Numbered from the stretch's first letter, positions 1-12,912 are shown. The stretch is 64,000 nt of DNA from Warburgia ugandensis (GCA_035236585.1 CP141139.1:33737217-33801216), one strand, 5' to 3'. Notes: a model not told the origin generated them from the sequence alone. Numbers and translations: made by a program.

Positions 1-356
1 TCAAGAATTTTGTCCACTGATCAAGGCATGAACCACATAACTAAGAACCTCTAAATAATGAACGTTTGACTGTTGAAGCTGCACTTCTGCCAATCCTTAC
101 TTTCCAAGTGAAAATATGCACATTCATCATATAAGAGCCCATAGATACAGAATCTCACTTCTGAGTATTTCTTGCTAAACAGATGTTATTTGTAAAGATT
201 TCTATGCAAATTTAGGAGAACTTCTAGCTTTGGATGATTTAATCAAGAGAAAAATGGTCTATTTACATGGATCACTGAGGCAGTTTGATCAAGATTGATG
301 AATGGATAATGCACATGGCACATATCAAGACAACAAGATGCTTTAGATATCTAGCA

Positions 357-406
<50 letters not shown>

Positions 407-446
407 GAAGAAGTTTGATGCAGAGACATACCCTAGACCAAGATTG
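1..446. other. Unassigned left flank of the TRIM array
   Basis: No gene or element motif was recognised. The short open frames here run through the TA microsatellite and have no family resemblance. If the nested insertions to the right are removed, this stretch was once joined to the sequence now starting near 23434, with only the TRIM array between. It may therefore belong to the decayed CACTA-type region, but no coding similarity was seen. Confidence 0.5.
361..404. repeat. (TA)22 microsatellite
   Basis: An uninterrupted run of 22 TA units. The open frames of alternating Ile-Tyr across it are artefacts. Confidence 0.97.
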
Positions 447-476
447 TGTAATATCCTAGGTTCCAATAGTACATAT
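447..476 (-). mobile_element. TRIM LTR, inverted copy, left piece split by element A
   Basis: These 30 bases begin TGTAATATCC and, in reverse complement, match the 3' end of the three direct TRIM LTRs at 22679-23433 (the part ending in GACCTAGGGTGTTACA-type sequence). The rest of the same LTR continues at 22544, on the far side of the 22 kb element A, whose target duplication is CATAT. Joining 476 to 22544 restores a normal TRIM LTR in inverted orientation. Confidence 0.75.
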
Positions 477-525
477 TGTGACACACTGGATTTTCTAAAA
501 CCTTTTTCAATAATAATAATAATAA

Positions 526-703
526 GAGGGGTGTTAACAACAGCAAATTATTGCAGGTGTAAGCTACACCTAACACCCCATTGGTTGAGATAAAGTAAAA
601 AAGTAAAAAAAGACAGAAAATGATACCTTTTTACTTTTTTTCAGCCAATGGAGTGTTAGCTGCTCTTTACACTTGCAATAATTTACTGTTGCTAACACCC
701 CTC
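526..703. mobile_element. Tourist-like MITE with ~70 bp inverted ends, TAA target duplication
   Basis: The ends GAGGGGTGTTA and TAACACCCCTC are inverted copies of each other. The match continues for about 70 bases at roughly 85% identity, leaving a loop of about 35 bases. It is flanked by TAA at 523-525 and 704-706, the 3-bp duplication typical of PIF/Harbinger-derived Tourist MITEs, although TAA is ambiguous inside an AAT microsatellite. It has no coding capacity. The matching position in the other LTR of element A (about 18677-18718) has only the AAT tract, so this is an insertion with an empty-site control in the same window. Confidence 0.85.

Positions 704-764
<61 letters not shown>
704..764. 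repeat. (AAT)n microsatellite beside the MITE
   Basis: About 20 AAT/TAA units following the MITE. The partner LTR carries a shorter tract at 18679-18718, so the tract predates the MITE and has since changed length. Confidence 0.95.
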
Positions 765-765
<1 letters not shown>

Positions 766-3700
766 TGTTTAGTAAAATAGATGGGATCTTTGAAAAAGAA
801 AAACTATCGTTTAATGTAATTACCACAATCATTTCAAAGGAAATACCCAAAATGAAAACCCTGAAGGTATTCCATGTCCAAAACCACAGCGATAAACAAA
901 ACCGAAATGTTATAACACGGAGCATGCTCAATTTAAAACCATGTCTGATCAAAACATCAGTCATGAAGGAGGTAGCAATAGAGAAAATATCTAAATCCCT
1001 AGGGTTCTATCCATGATTACCACATTCGCACACAATGAGATATAAGCATACATACACTATACAATAAGTGTGGGTCCAATACCATCCACATAACAAATAT
1101 CCCTATATAGCCCAAAAGAAGTCTAACAACATGTAAAAGAGATATACACCAAGTCAGTCTTTATAGTGCTAGATGGAAGATGGTCCTCACTCAATCAATG
1201 CTGCTCCCTCTGCTTTCTTTTAACGATGTCAAGCTCTTAATCTGAGGCATTGCAAAACAAAGCAATGCCTTAGCAAGCTATTGCTTGCGTAGGTTATCAC
1301 ATTTAATAAGAATGCAATGAAATAGTGTGGTGTAAAAATATCAATATCACGGCAAATCTCATGGAGTAAAACATTTATATAGTGTGTCAAATCATCAGTC
1401 ATCTATACTAAATAGCACATGAAGGATCATGAGTTTGAACAAATCAATGATGGTTGAAGCATAGTTTACGTCAAAACACAAATATATCATATTCAATCAC
1501 CATGGCATGCAAGGCATGAATAATGCATGGTCATGCATCTGTTAGAATCAAATAAAGATTAGTTTCATCATAAAAAATATGAATTCATATCATGATAAAG
1601 AGGGCACTATACATGATCATGCCCTAAGAGTGTCCCACTACACTCATATCATTGGTAATCAATACTCATTCCAATTCTAGGGTTCCTTACCTGTAGCTCA
1701 CACACTAGGTAGCTCGCTCAGCCCATAGGCCCACCCACATCTGGCCGCACACATAGGCTTCACCCAATATGTCAATACTACATGAGGTCCCAGGGTTCCT
1801 CACTTGTAGCTCTCACACTAGGTAACTCACTCAGCCTATAGGCCTGCCCACATAGGCTTCACCCAATATATCCATACCACTGACCATAAAAATAAGAGTA
1901 TATTTACTATGTTGCAGTGGCAACCACTCTAGGGTCTCAACCACTGTTGCTCATTGTCGACATTAAAATGAGAGACTTCCTCCATCTCACATGGGTAACG
2001 GACTCGTAGTGAGAATTACCCATGATACCACCTCATACGTACGTTGTTCCCTTTTGGGGCAGGTGTCTAATCATCATCATTATAAAGTTAGAGGGCAAGT
2101 AGCCAACCCTACAACCCTCCTAGCATAGTACCCACTGGGTAGAAACACCTGTCCTAAAACAACAACAAATGCGGGATAAATCATAAGAGTTTCAATGTGT
2201 AGTCAATCTCGAGAAGATCAAATCAAGAAATGTTAATACATCATAAATCATACCTTAAGACAAGGTATAAACCATGTGGAGCAAAATGCCATAACGTTAA
2301 TCATGTATGATAAAGGTAATCTCATGAAAATATGAGAGGGCATAAAATCCATGCTTCAAAGTTTCTAAGTAATTATGTCATGATCCATAAAATCAAAAAA
2401 TTATTAAATGCAATCACCTACCTCAAATATGCGATACTCCTAAACAGGCATGTAAATTGTCTCAAATCGTGCACTCTAAAGTACTTGTTAAACCATAGTA
2501 TCACACTAAGTCATCCACTACTCTCACGGAGCCTTCATTATTTATTTAGATCTTTATCCATTCACTTGGTATTCTTAAATCCCCATAAGTACTTTAATCC
2601 AAGTGATGATCTCTCTGATCTGGTAGTCAATCCTAGTTTAACAGCCCAAATCATCTGATTACCCCTTAATCAAGCTAATCTGTGCTAGATGTTGGTTTTT
2701 CTAACATCTAAGAAATCATTTGTCATCTTTGATCATCAATATAACTTATTATTTATCAATTAGTGCCCCTTGATTACTAAGGAATCAATTTCTTTTATCT
2801 TATAAAGTTTGCAAACGATCCCACTCATTGGATCATTCTTTATCACTTAGATCTAACATCAGATCGTCAATTCTAGTCTTTCTCATCATAATCAATGCAA
2901 TTTCTATGTTTATTTAGTGATTTATGTGTATATTCATGATTACACGTCAATCTGATGGTTAGATCGCTCTCTAGTCAACTAATCTTAAGGCACATGATTA
3001 GATCAACAGTCAAGATCATGTTTCTTGTTAAATACTTGAGATTTGTCTTTCAAATTCACTAGATCATCTTATAATTAATGTATACATTCAGTTTCTAAAG
3101 CTTGATCATCAATTGATGGAGTTGATCTAGGTTATTGGATAGGATTTTGTGATTTGATTTGTCTAAAAGTGTTTAGATCAAAGTTTTAATGCTAAATCTA
3201 GGTCGATGTCATCAATACAAACTCAACAAATGCCTCAGATCATGATTTGGACCTCTATAGCTCCCACAATTGAGACTTTTGTGAATAAATGATCCAGAAT
3301 AAATTTCTAAATTAAATGTAATGGCCCACATTATGAGAAATAAAGAAATGTTATATTTATAAATTATGAAAAGTTTTAAGTTAATTATTGACTATTATGG
3401 TGTAAAAACAAGTTGAAATGAAGCTTAAACAAATTTTCTATAATTAGAATATAAGTGATAATAAAACTTTAATTTAATAAGACTTGATGACCTAAGCTAA
3501 GAGTAGCTAAGCGGTCCCACGTACAATTTGTCAAGGTGAGGTCTGGACTTCAAGTTACCTCCCTAACAATTTTAAGAAGAAAATCAAATTTTGTGTTATT
3601 TAAATAATTAATTATTTAATTGTTATGAATTTTACATGTGGACAAGTCATATAAGGAAACTCACATGGTGAAGGATGGTTTCCATATGGACGAAACATGT

Positions 3701-5354
3701 GAAAATATTGAATGGTGATCCAAAGGTTATGAAATGAATGAGACCAATAGAGAAGAGTTACATATTTGAACCATTAGATGATAATTCAATGGTTGGGAAT
3801 AAATAAAAAATTAATATTGGAAGAGTTACAAGCATGTAATCAATTGAGAAAACTGTTACAAGGAAAGAATCTATAAAGGAAACAAAAAAAATAATAGAAA
3901 GAAGGATTAGAAACATGAAATAGTTGGAGTGGAAAAAGGGGAGTGCATGAGACAGAGAGAAGAGAAAAGAAAATGCAAGAAAGAAAAAGGAAGAGAAGAT
4001 AGGAGGAAAAGCTTAGGTCTGGAGTTTTCCTCAAATCAATTAGAAGCAGAGGGATTTGCGTTGAAGGAAACTGCATTTTGAGGTTGGTGATGCAAGACTA
4101 GATCTCGATTTTCTTTTATAAAATTACAGACTCCAATGTTTAAATGAGCAATTTTTGGATGATCAAGATTTGATCATAAGCATGATTGTTCTCAATTTGG
4201 ATAGTTGATTTCATATATGCGCATGAAATTTTCATGGAAATACTTTGTTCGAATGCATGATCTAGTACCTTTATTCTATCAAATCCTATTTTTGTTTCAT
4301 GATTAACGTCTCATCTATTATATGCAATTTAAGATAACCTATATGCTTGCATATGTATATTCTATCTAAAACTTCAATATACATACTTATCTTTACATGT
4401 ATTTGATTTACTAATGAAATAAATCTTTATTATACGTTCAATCGAGTTTTTATATGTAAGAAAGAACACATGATCTATACTAGAAATTATATGATTCATT
4501 GGTTGATTTTCAGAATGAATATACGCATATGTCATAGAGGAGTTTTTCAATTGAAATATTCCAATTTAATTTATGGTTTTCCATGATAAACTATGCACCT
4601 ATATTGACGTCTTTAAGATTTAATTGCTTTTCAATGCAAGACCCATTGGTTAAAAACGCATATACACATAACCTGTATACATGTTTTCAAATGGTCTGAT
4701 TTGAATGTCTATGCATTTTGTATTAGCATGTGGTTGTTAACTAGTAAAATTATTGGATGGATTCTTGCAGTTTAGATACACATGGTGCTAAAAAAAATGA
4801 ATAATATATTAGAACTTAAAACTAATTAGTAACTCAAATCATGATCAAGCGGTACAATATAAGTGTGATGGATCAAATTATCATGACATTTACTCTTTAT
4901 TTCACACTTGGTTTAATCTACAACTAAAGGTAATTGAGTACATGGACTAAAGGTGAATGCATGTAAAAACTATTAATAAAACTTCTTATACTATTCACTA
5001 CTGTATATAACGTCATAATTAGCATAAAGTTTCAATGGTTCTAGCACTTATTTATGGTTTCATACACTTGATTATATAAAGGGCGTGAAGAAATTGGTCA
5101 TTCATGTATTATGAGCCAAACGACTAGCTAGTGTATGATGTGTTGGACGGGCAGCCGCACCATACCCGAGTGAAGCTCAGGTGTATGGCACTATGATCAT
5201 ACCAGCTGCACCAAGCATGTGCTTGTGGACTAGCAAAAACATAACATGTGTATAAGCGCAAGGTATAACTACACTAGGCATCAGGTAGTGCAAGATAAAA
5301 CATTTTAGTCCTGCATTTTGGGTATAGGATGTTTATGAAATTATGATACAAGAG

Positions 5355-5431
<77 letters not shown>
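5355..5431. repeat. (AAT)n microsatellite in LTR C
   Basis: About 25 uninterrupted ATA/AAT units. Confidence 0.97.
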
Positions 5432-5885
5432 TGCCCACTTAAATCTTGGTTCCTATATATCTAAGAAAACATAGATGAGGTGTGTAATGCAATAGGTAGT
5501 GTTTGACACTAGTGAGTCTAACATCACCTAGGCACACCATTCATCTAATAGCACCATGCATGATAATATAACTCAAATAGGTCATATTAAAGAAGCAGTG
5601 TTATAGGCAATATACTGGTGCAAATGCTGGTGAAAATTACACCAAATCATGTCCGAGCACCATGCATTCATGTTGCGTGTAATGCACATAGTACTGCAGG
5701 TCTTGTTGTAGTGCATTATAAATTGGATAATATATGTTTATATGGCATGCTAAATTATGTAATGATGAGTTGGGCATCAATGACATTTTTGACACCTTAT
5801 ACCTCAACTATACATAGATCAATTCGGCACTAAGCTACAGCGTGGCATGCTGATGTCGGACTATGTATGAATGCAATAGAGTATA

Positions 5886-5911
5886 ATATATATATATATA
5901 TATATATATAA
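5886..5911. repeat. (TA)13 microsatellite in LTR C
   Basis: Uninterrupted TA run. Confidence 0.95.
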
Positions 5912-6230
5912 GATACTATGCTCTATGTATAAAAAGATACAAACAGATTGCCAGTTTTGTAAGCATCCAAGACAAATAAAACATTGTATACTAAGCAGGA
6001 GTGCCTACGTGTCTTGCACCAATAAATAAATAAATAAAGTAAACCACCTAGAAGTGGCTAGGGGCATGGCACCAAGTAAACTAAGATTGACTAGGCACAT
6101 AATACCAATTTGTCTGGCAATGATCAGTCACATAATATTAATCATTCTAACCTTGTTTAGATACATATGCACTAAGTAGTCTAGTAATGGCCAGATGCAC
6201 AAGTATTTCACATCTAGCAGTCACCTGGTA

Positions 6231-6415
<185 letters not shown>

Positions 6416-6899
6416 GATTCTTAGTAGAAATTAGAATACATGAAATCATATAACTTCAAATATGTGGATATTGAACTAAAACACAATACACAGCATAATA
6501 AGTGATGCTTGTAACATATTATACACCGAGTCACACCCCAATGAATTTAGCATAATGAATGTGACAAACAGTATACAGAAAAAAAAAACCATACACTATC
6601 CAACTTGCTATGCAGTTTTATAATTTATGGGTTATGTTTATGATTGGGATGGATGACTAACGTAGGACCCTAGGATATTTGGAAATTATGCTTAGGAACT
6701 ATGGCTTTATTTGGCATATGATTTGTGTTCGATAATACTTGGAATATATTTTAACTCAAAGTTTTGTATGTACCAAGTGATTTAATAAATAAATATGATG
6801 TTGTTGAATGGTTATGAAACCCTTCTTTTTTGATTTTTTGCTTTTCATTTGATTCATCAAGAGAATTGTGCATAATCACATGTGATTTGGCATATAAAC

Positions 6900-6900
<1 letters not shown>

Positions 6901-6948
<48 letters not shown>
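6901..6948. repeat. (TC)24 microsatellite in LTR C
   Basis: Uninterrupted TC run of 48 bases. Confidence 0.97.
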
Positions 6949-6952
<4 letters not shown>

Positions 6953-8043
6953 ATTGATTTATACGAATTCCACAAATTGGGGCTAAAGGGTATGTGTACG
7001 TTCTGAACTAACAAAAAATGAAAAAGCCGTGCTACTTGTTATTATACCTTAAGTTTTGATTTGGACACTTTAGTGCCATGAGATTTTGAGTAATTAGGCA
7101 ACACAATGAGTTAGTCCTGACTTGGGGATTTTATACTATGCTAGGAAGTCCAGTTAGCCACTGGCTTCTAAACTGGTACTAGCCTATAGTTGGCATGTTT
7201 GACAGAGTAAGTCGCATGGGAAGGCTACTCTTGTTTTTGGTTTGATCTGCCTGTCCCATGCAGACAGTGTAGTCAGTGTAGTACCCACTGACGAGCGCAG
7301 ATTGAACCTTTTGTTTCCTTGCGTGCATAGTTAACCTTATGATTTGTTTGGATATGAGCTAACATGTAAATCGTTCTCAAGAATATTAACCTATGCCACT
7401 TAATGATTGATCATTTGATTTAATTAATTAATTAGTCGATGAATTGATGGATTAATTGATTTGATTATGATACTTTGATTTTGATGGAAAGACTTAGATA
7501 GGATTTGAAGTGCTGCTATTTGACAATAGCATTAATTTTTATAAATCAATCATGTGTATTTTATTTTAAAAAATTGCGTAGCATAGATTTATGTTATTTT
7601 GACTAGTCTTGTATTTTCTACTAGGTAATTTATATTACTCACCAAACAACCCCATAGGTGAAGGGTAGAAGGAAAAGCATGAGATTAATGTGCAGAAGAT
7701 TGAATAAACTTGGAGTTTCAAAGTATGAAGAACTAGAAATAGTTTTACTCTATTTGAAGACTCTAGTCAATGTGTAATAAATTATAATATTTGAACTTTA
7801 AATTGTAATTTAACTTAGTAGCGTTTGGGCTATGACTAGTAGGTCTTGATTGGCTGAAAAAGATGAACTATTACTTTGTATATATTGTGGAGATTTATTT
7901 GATGTACTTTGGCTAGAAGTAGTTAAAATCTATTATTATATGTAGAGTTGTAAAAAAAAAATAAAAAAAATCAAGGATGGATCCTAACAAATTTTTCAAA
8001 GATATTTAGAAAATCTATTTATAAAAACCCAGGACATCACAGT

Positions 8044-8055
8044 TGGCATCAGAGC
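8044..8055 (+). promoter_or_regulatory. Primer-binding site of element C
   Basis: TGGCATCAGAGC, three bases after the LTR end. It differs at one position from TGGTATCAGAGC, the complement of the 3' end of initiator Met-tRNA used by many plant LTR retrotransposons. It fixes the LTR end at 8041. Confidence 0.85.
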
Positions 8056-8179
8056 GTAAACTACTCATAGCCAAACATACTAGGAAATCAAATTTATCAA
8101 ATTTAAGAGTGAGTCATAAGGAAATCTTAACTTAGATGGCTTCGTAAAATTCTCATAAGTATTAAGTGTTGAAATACAG

Positions 8180-9250
8180 ATGCTACCTCATTGTAGTAGA
8201 ACCAATATGTTTCCACCAATAGGAGAGTTTGGTACTATTGGAAACCATGCATATGTACCTGTACCTGCATTTGCACCCATGGAGGTTCAACAAGATATAC
8301 CAAAACCATCGGTACAGGCACAACAAAGTGTTGGCGCACCGGGGCATTTGGTCAGTGAGGTGATGCAATTGATATTTCAACAAATGAAACAGAAGCTTCA
8401 GTCATCATTGGAAGAGGATTCTATTGCAGGGGGCAAGAGTGACAATTTGATGGAGCGATTCAAAAAGATTGCTCCAAAGTTTTCTAAAATTGAGGGAGTC
8501 GAAGCAGCTGAGACTTAGCTCTATGAGGTTGAAAGGCAATTCAAAGGGATGATGGTGCCAGAAGATCGGCAAGTCACTGTCGCTACTTTTGCACTAAGAG
8601 GAGAGGCCGTGCATTGGTGGCCAACTGTTGAGTGAACATATTTCTTTGACACTGGAGTCATCTTGTGGGATGAGTTCAGGAGAGTTTGTGAGTAGAAGTA
8701 TTATCCACCTCACATTATGGAGTCTAAGTAAAGGGATTTCATGAACCTAGTTCAAGGTTCATGACACTAAGTGAGTATGAGACTCACTTCACTAAGCTAA
8801 CAAGATTTGCACTAGAGGTTTGCCTTATTGAACTCCGAGCTGCTCAGAAATTTGTTCGCGGATTATGCACATGCATTTGTAGCTATATTTTTATGTCGTA
8901 GCCTACTTCATTGGCAAAGGTTGTAGAGTTGGCTTCTCTATGTGAGAGAGAACTAAAGGACATGGGAGCAGAAACATGTATGCCTGGAGGAAATAAGCCG
9001 AACTGGAAAGGAAAGAGACCAATCATACATAGACCTTCACTAAAAGCAGTAATTCCACTTCGATTTATACCACCATGAAGGCCAGAGTTCAAAAAGAGGG
9101 AAGTGAACTAAAACCTTTGCAGACACTGTGGAAAGAAGCATCTTGGAAAACCATGTTATGTCTAGGAGAGGAGGTGTTTTGGGTGTGGAGAGAAAGGGCA
9201 TTTCATAAAAAAAAATTGCCCTAAGAGAAAGAATGAAAATTAGCCTCAGA
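8180..9250 (+). pseudogene. Element C gag (capsid and zinc knuckle), broken
   Basis: Gag forms the particle shell that packages retrotransposon RNA. The first open frame (8180-8518) ends at a premature TAG. Homologous reading continues beyond it (a WDEFRRV motif near 8670, typical of the Ty3 gag domain) through further stops and frame changes. Near 9118-9225 two cysteine-rich knuckles can be read (CRHCGKKHLGK and CFGCGEKGHF), the nucleic-acid binding part. The start at 8180 is the first ATG after the primer-binding site that leads into the gag frame. Gag proteins of this class are about 350-450 residues; here no intact copy remains. Confidence 0.75.
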
Positions 9251-9255
9251 AACAA

Positions 9256-9665
9256 GAGATTGTACTGAGTGGTCAGGGATGGGTTTTTGCACTAACTACT
9301 GAGTAGGCCAGAGCTTCAAACGTAGTCGTTGAAGGTACTCTACACATTCTTGGTCAATTTGCTAGAGTACTGATAGATTCAGATGTTAGACATTCTTTTA
9401 TATCACAACACTTTGCATCAACTTTGGATTGTACTATATTACCTTTGGGGTTTAGCATAGAGATCAATATACCATATGGATGACCAGTTATTTTGGATAA
9501 ATATATCTGAGATATAGGGATTCAAATGGGTGATAAGGAGGTTCTAGCTAACTTAATTCTATTCGACATGATGGACTTTGATGTCGTATTGGGTATGGAT
9601 TGGTTGTCAAGATATGGAGCTACAATTGATTGTCGAAGGATGAGAGTACAATTCTAGGAGATAGA
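9256..9665 (+). pseudogene. Element C aspartic protease, broken
   Basis: The retropepsin would cleave the Gag-Pol polyprotein. The frame reads VLIDSDVRHSFIS near 9364-9402, where the family has DSG(A)THSFIS, so the catalytic triad glycine is aspartate here. The family's closing motif FDVVLGMDWLSRYGA follows near 9580-9625. Several in-frame stops interrupt it. It lies between gag and reverse transcriptase as expected. Confidence 0.75.
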
Positions 9666-9865
9666 GGGTAACACATACATATTCCACGACAGATTAGAAC
9701 ATCAGGGATACCAATTATATCAGCAATAAAAGTGACAAGACTCATGGCCAAGGACCATCCAACATACTTAGTGAGCATGGTGACTTAGCAGGAATACAAA
9801 TAGAAAATAGAGGACATAGATGTTGTACGGGACTTTGGAGGAGTGTTTCTTGATGAGGTAGTAGG

Positions 9866-11160
9866 GTTGCCACCAAAGAGAGAGATGGAATTTACTATAG
9901 AGATAGTACCAGGTACAGCTCCCATTTGAAAGGTGCCCTACCATATGGCACTTGCAGAATTGAAAGAACTCAAGGAATAGTTGTAGAAATTGTTAGATTT
10001 GGGCTTTATCTAGCCGAGTGTATTGCTATGGGGAGCTCCATTACTATTTGTAAAGAAGAAGGATGGATCTATTTGATTATTTATTGACTACCAAATGTTG
10101 AATGGAGTTATAATTAAAAATAAGTACCTGCTACCATGTATTGATGACCTCTTGGACCAGTTACAGTCTGCGAGATTATTCTCAAAGATTGACTTGAGGT
10201 TGGGTTATCACCAGTTGAGGATACGAGATAAGGATATCCCTAAAACAACATTTCGGACCCAATATGGATATTATGAATTTCTAGTGATGCCATTTGGACT
10301 GACAAATGCTCTAGCAGCATTCATGGATTTGATGAACCGCATATTCTAGAAGTATTTAGACCATTTTATGATAGTGTTCATTGACAACATCCTTATTTAT
10401 TCGTCAAGTGAAGAGGAACATAGGGAGCATCTCAAGATTGTACTTAGAACACTACATGAGCAACAATTATATGCAAAATTCAACAAGCGTGAGTTCTACT
10501 TAGACAAAGTACAATTCCTTGGTCACATTATTTCAAAGGAAGGAGTTTTAGTTGATCCTACAAAAATAGAAGCCATTATGAAGTGGGAGAGACCAAAAAT
10601 TGTTACAGAGATCAGAAGTTTTTTAGGATTGGCTGGGTACTATTAGTGTTTCATTGAAGGGTTTTCTAGAATAGCTCAGCCAATGACCAAATTAATTAGG
10701 AAGAAAACTAAGTTGGAGTGGACAAGTCAATGGGAACAGAGCTTTCAAGTGTTAAAGAAGAGGCTCACATCGGCTCCTGTTTTGGCATTACCCATGGGTA
10801 CGGTAGGCTTGGTACTATAGTGATGCTTTAGGAAAAGGCTTAGGGTGTATACTTATGCAGCATGGAAGAGTTATAAAGTATGCATCCAGACAACTGAAGA
10901 TTTATGAAGTAAGTTACCCAACACATGATCTGGAGCTGGTAGCTATAGTGTTTGCACTTAAGATTTGGCAACATTATTTGTATGGAGAGAAGTTTGACAA
11001 ATACACAAATCATAAAAGTTTGAATTATATCTTCACATAGAGCGACCTTAATATGAAACAACGCTGGTGGTTAGAATATTTGAAAGATTATGAATTTTCA
11101 ATTCTATATCACGCTGGGAAGGCGAACATGGTTGCGAATGCTTTGAGTAGAAAATCTCAT
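9866..11160 (+). pseudogene. Element C reverse transcriptase and RNase H, broken
   Basis: Ty3-type reverse transcriptase copies element RNA into DNA and RNase H removes the RNA strand. The GLPPKRE lead-in near 9868 is followed by LFVKKKDGS, the [12 protein letters not shown] block (about 10180) and the catalytic box near 10374. That box reads VFIDN where active enzymes have VFIDD, so a metal-binding aspartate is asparagine. The thumb and connection run to about 10660, and RNase H covers about 10850-11155 ([29 protein letters not shown]). At least six in-frame stops separate open pieces at 10095-10349, 10368-10646, 10855-11040 and 11053 onward. Not functional. Confidence 0.85.
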
Positions 11161-11199
11161 GGAGTGTTGTCGAACGTATCTGTGAAATCATTGTTTATA

Positions 11200-12306
11200 T
11201 GTAGAATTCTCCAAGCACAGAAAGATTGTGAGGAGACACAACCCTTGGTGGGTAGTAAAGGCTTCAGTAAAGAAGTTGATGGAAGCATAAGATTTCAAGG
11301 TAGATTGGTAGTACTTCCTACAAAAAGTCTAAGACAAGAATTGTTGAAGAAAGCACATACATCAAAGTACGCCATTTATCTTGGTGGTACCAAGATGTAT
11401 TAGGATTTGAAATGAAATTTTTGGTGGAATGGGATGAAGAAGGATATTGGAGATTGTGTTGCTAGATGTCTTACTAGTCAACAGGTAAAGGTAAAGCATC
11501 AGAGGCCTGCAGGACTTCTACAGACTTAAGAACTTTCAGAATGGACGTGGGATCACATCGTGATGGACTTTGTGGTGGGAGTACCTAGAACCTTTAGCGG
11601 ACATGATATGATTTGGGTCATTGTGGATAGATTGACCACTTCCTACCAATAAGATAGAGGCAGTCTTTAGAAAGTTTGGCAAAACTTTACATTAAGCAAA
11701 TAGTGAGTCTACATGGAATTCCTTTGACTATCATATTTGATAGAAATAGTCGTTTCACCTCTCATTTTTGGCAAAGTGTACAGGAGGGACTAGGCACAAC
11801 TACGAGATTCCATAGACTGATGGACAGTTACAGAGGGCGATTCAAACACTTGAGGACAAGCTTCGAGCTTGTGTTGTAGATTAGAAGGGTAACTCGGATG
11901 AACACTTACCTTTGATCGAGTTTTCTTATAATAATAGCTATCATTCTAGTATAAGCATGGCCCCGTATGAAGCATTGTATGGACAATCATGTAGGATGCC
12001 TACCCATTGGAGGGATGTTGGAGAGAGACAGTATGTAAAGACTGAATTGATTGAGCAATGTGCCAAAAAGGTTAGGCTAGTTAGGAAGAAGTTGTTGGCA
12101 ACACATAGTAGACAGAAGAGTTGTGCAGATCAGAGACGCTGTGATCTAGAGTTTGAAGTTGGAGATCATGTATTCCTTAAAGTCTCACCAATGAAAGGAG
12201 TCATGAGATTTGGAGTGAAAGGGAAGTTAAGTCCAAGGTTTGTTGGACCATTTCAGATATTGGAGAGGATAAAAAAGGTTGCATATCGTTTATCATTACC
12301 ACCTTA
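11200..12306 (+). pseudogene. Element C integrase, broken
   Basis: Integrase would insert the DNA copy into the genome. The zinc-binding N-terminal part lies around 11340-11480 (GGTKMY, WWNGMKKDIG, a CL..QQVKVKHQ run), and its first histidine position is changed. The catalytic core follows with WDHIVMDFVVGVPRTF near 11545. A later open piece (11912-12307) reads LIEFSYNNSYHSSI and ends GPFQILERI..VAYRLSLPP, the linker before the chromodomain. Stops at 11401, 11529 and near 11650, and frame shifts around 11690-11910, break it. Confidence 0.75.
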
Positions 12307-12570
12307 ATTCTCAGACATAAGTAATGTATTCCATGTGTCGATGCTGAGGAAGTACGTTCTTGATATGACACATATTCTTGATCAAATACTTGCAGAACTA
12401 CAACCAGACTTGACATATGAGACGAGTCCCCTAGGGATTTTGGATTTCTAGGAAAAGACTCTAAGGAACAAGACAATTCATTTGGTCAAATTTTTATGGC
12501 AACATCATTCTAATGAGGAAGCTAATTAGAAAATTGAGGAAGATATGAGAAGTAGTTTTCTTCATTTGTT
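12307..12570 (+). pseudogene. Element C chromodomain tail
   Basis: After the integrase the frame continues with FHVSMLRKYV and then a chromodomain-like tail reading TYETSPLGILD, LRNKTIHLVKFLWQHHS and NEEAN, interrupted by stops. In chromoviruses this domain guides integration to marked chromatin. Its presence and form are those of the Tekay/Del lineage; element G has the same tail at about 57440-57630. Confidence 0.7.
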
Positions 12571-12621
12571 TTCTGATGTATACCATGAGTTCAGTAACAT
12601 GATTTTGAGGATGAAATTCCT

Positions 12622-12634
12622 AAAGGAGGGAAGA
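12622..12634 (+). promoter_or_regulatory. Polypurine tract of element C
   Basis: AAAGGAGGGAAGA directly before the 3' LTR start (TGTAATGG at 12636). It serves as plus-strand primer in reverse transcription and fixes the LTR boundary. Confidence 0.8.
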
Positions 12635-12635
12635 T

Positions 12636-12912
12636 TGTAATGGCTCACATTTATGAGAAATAAAGAAATGTTATGTTTATAAATTATGAAAACTTTTAAG
12701 TCAATTATTGACTATTATGGTGTAAAAACAAAAATTTTAATTATAACTCATTAAATAAATTGTGTAATTATAATATAAGTGAGTAGCTAAGCGATCCTAA
12801 GTACAATTTGTCAAGGTGAGGAAAAGCTTAGAGCTGGAGTTTTCGTCAAATCAATTCGAAGCAGAGGGATTTGTGTTAGGAAACTAGGTATTGAGGTAGG
12901 TGATGCAAGACT
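12636..12912 (+). repeat. 3' LTR of element C, shrunk and truncated
   Basis: Matches 3317-3460, then jumps to 3501-3545, then to 4003-4105, compared with the 5' LTR. The two internal deletions (about 45 and 458 bp) have short matching sequence at their junctions (GA, and GAGG), the mark of illegitimate recombination. At 12912 the LTR stops and sequence of element B begins. Confidence 0.8.

Larger units (their letters stand above)
477..3316 (-). repeat. 3' LTR of element A, cut by element C
   Basis: Starts TGTGACACACTGG and aligns over its whole length with 18645 to about 21256. It differs by the MITE at 526-703 and a longer AAT tract. It stops at 3316 where the LTR of element C begins. The last roughly 1.28 kb seen in the right LTR (21257-22538) is absent from the window, lost with the deletion at 12912/12913. 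Open frames inside it are not conserved between the two LTRs in any meaningful way and are not genes. Confidence 0.85.

Noticed and set aside
442..446. Target duplication for the TRIM array
   Set aside because: GATTG at the left does not match CCCTT after 23433. The array may have lost one end or the outer boundary may be misplaced.
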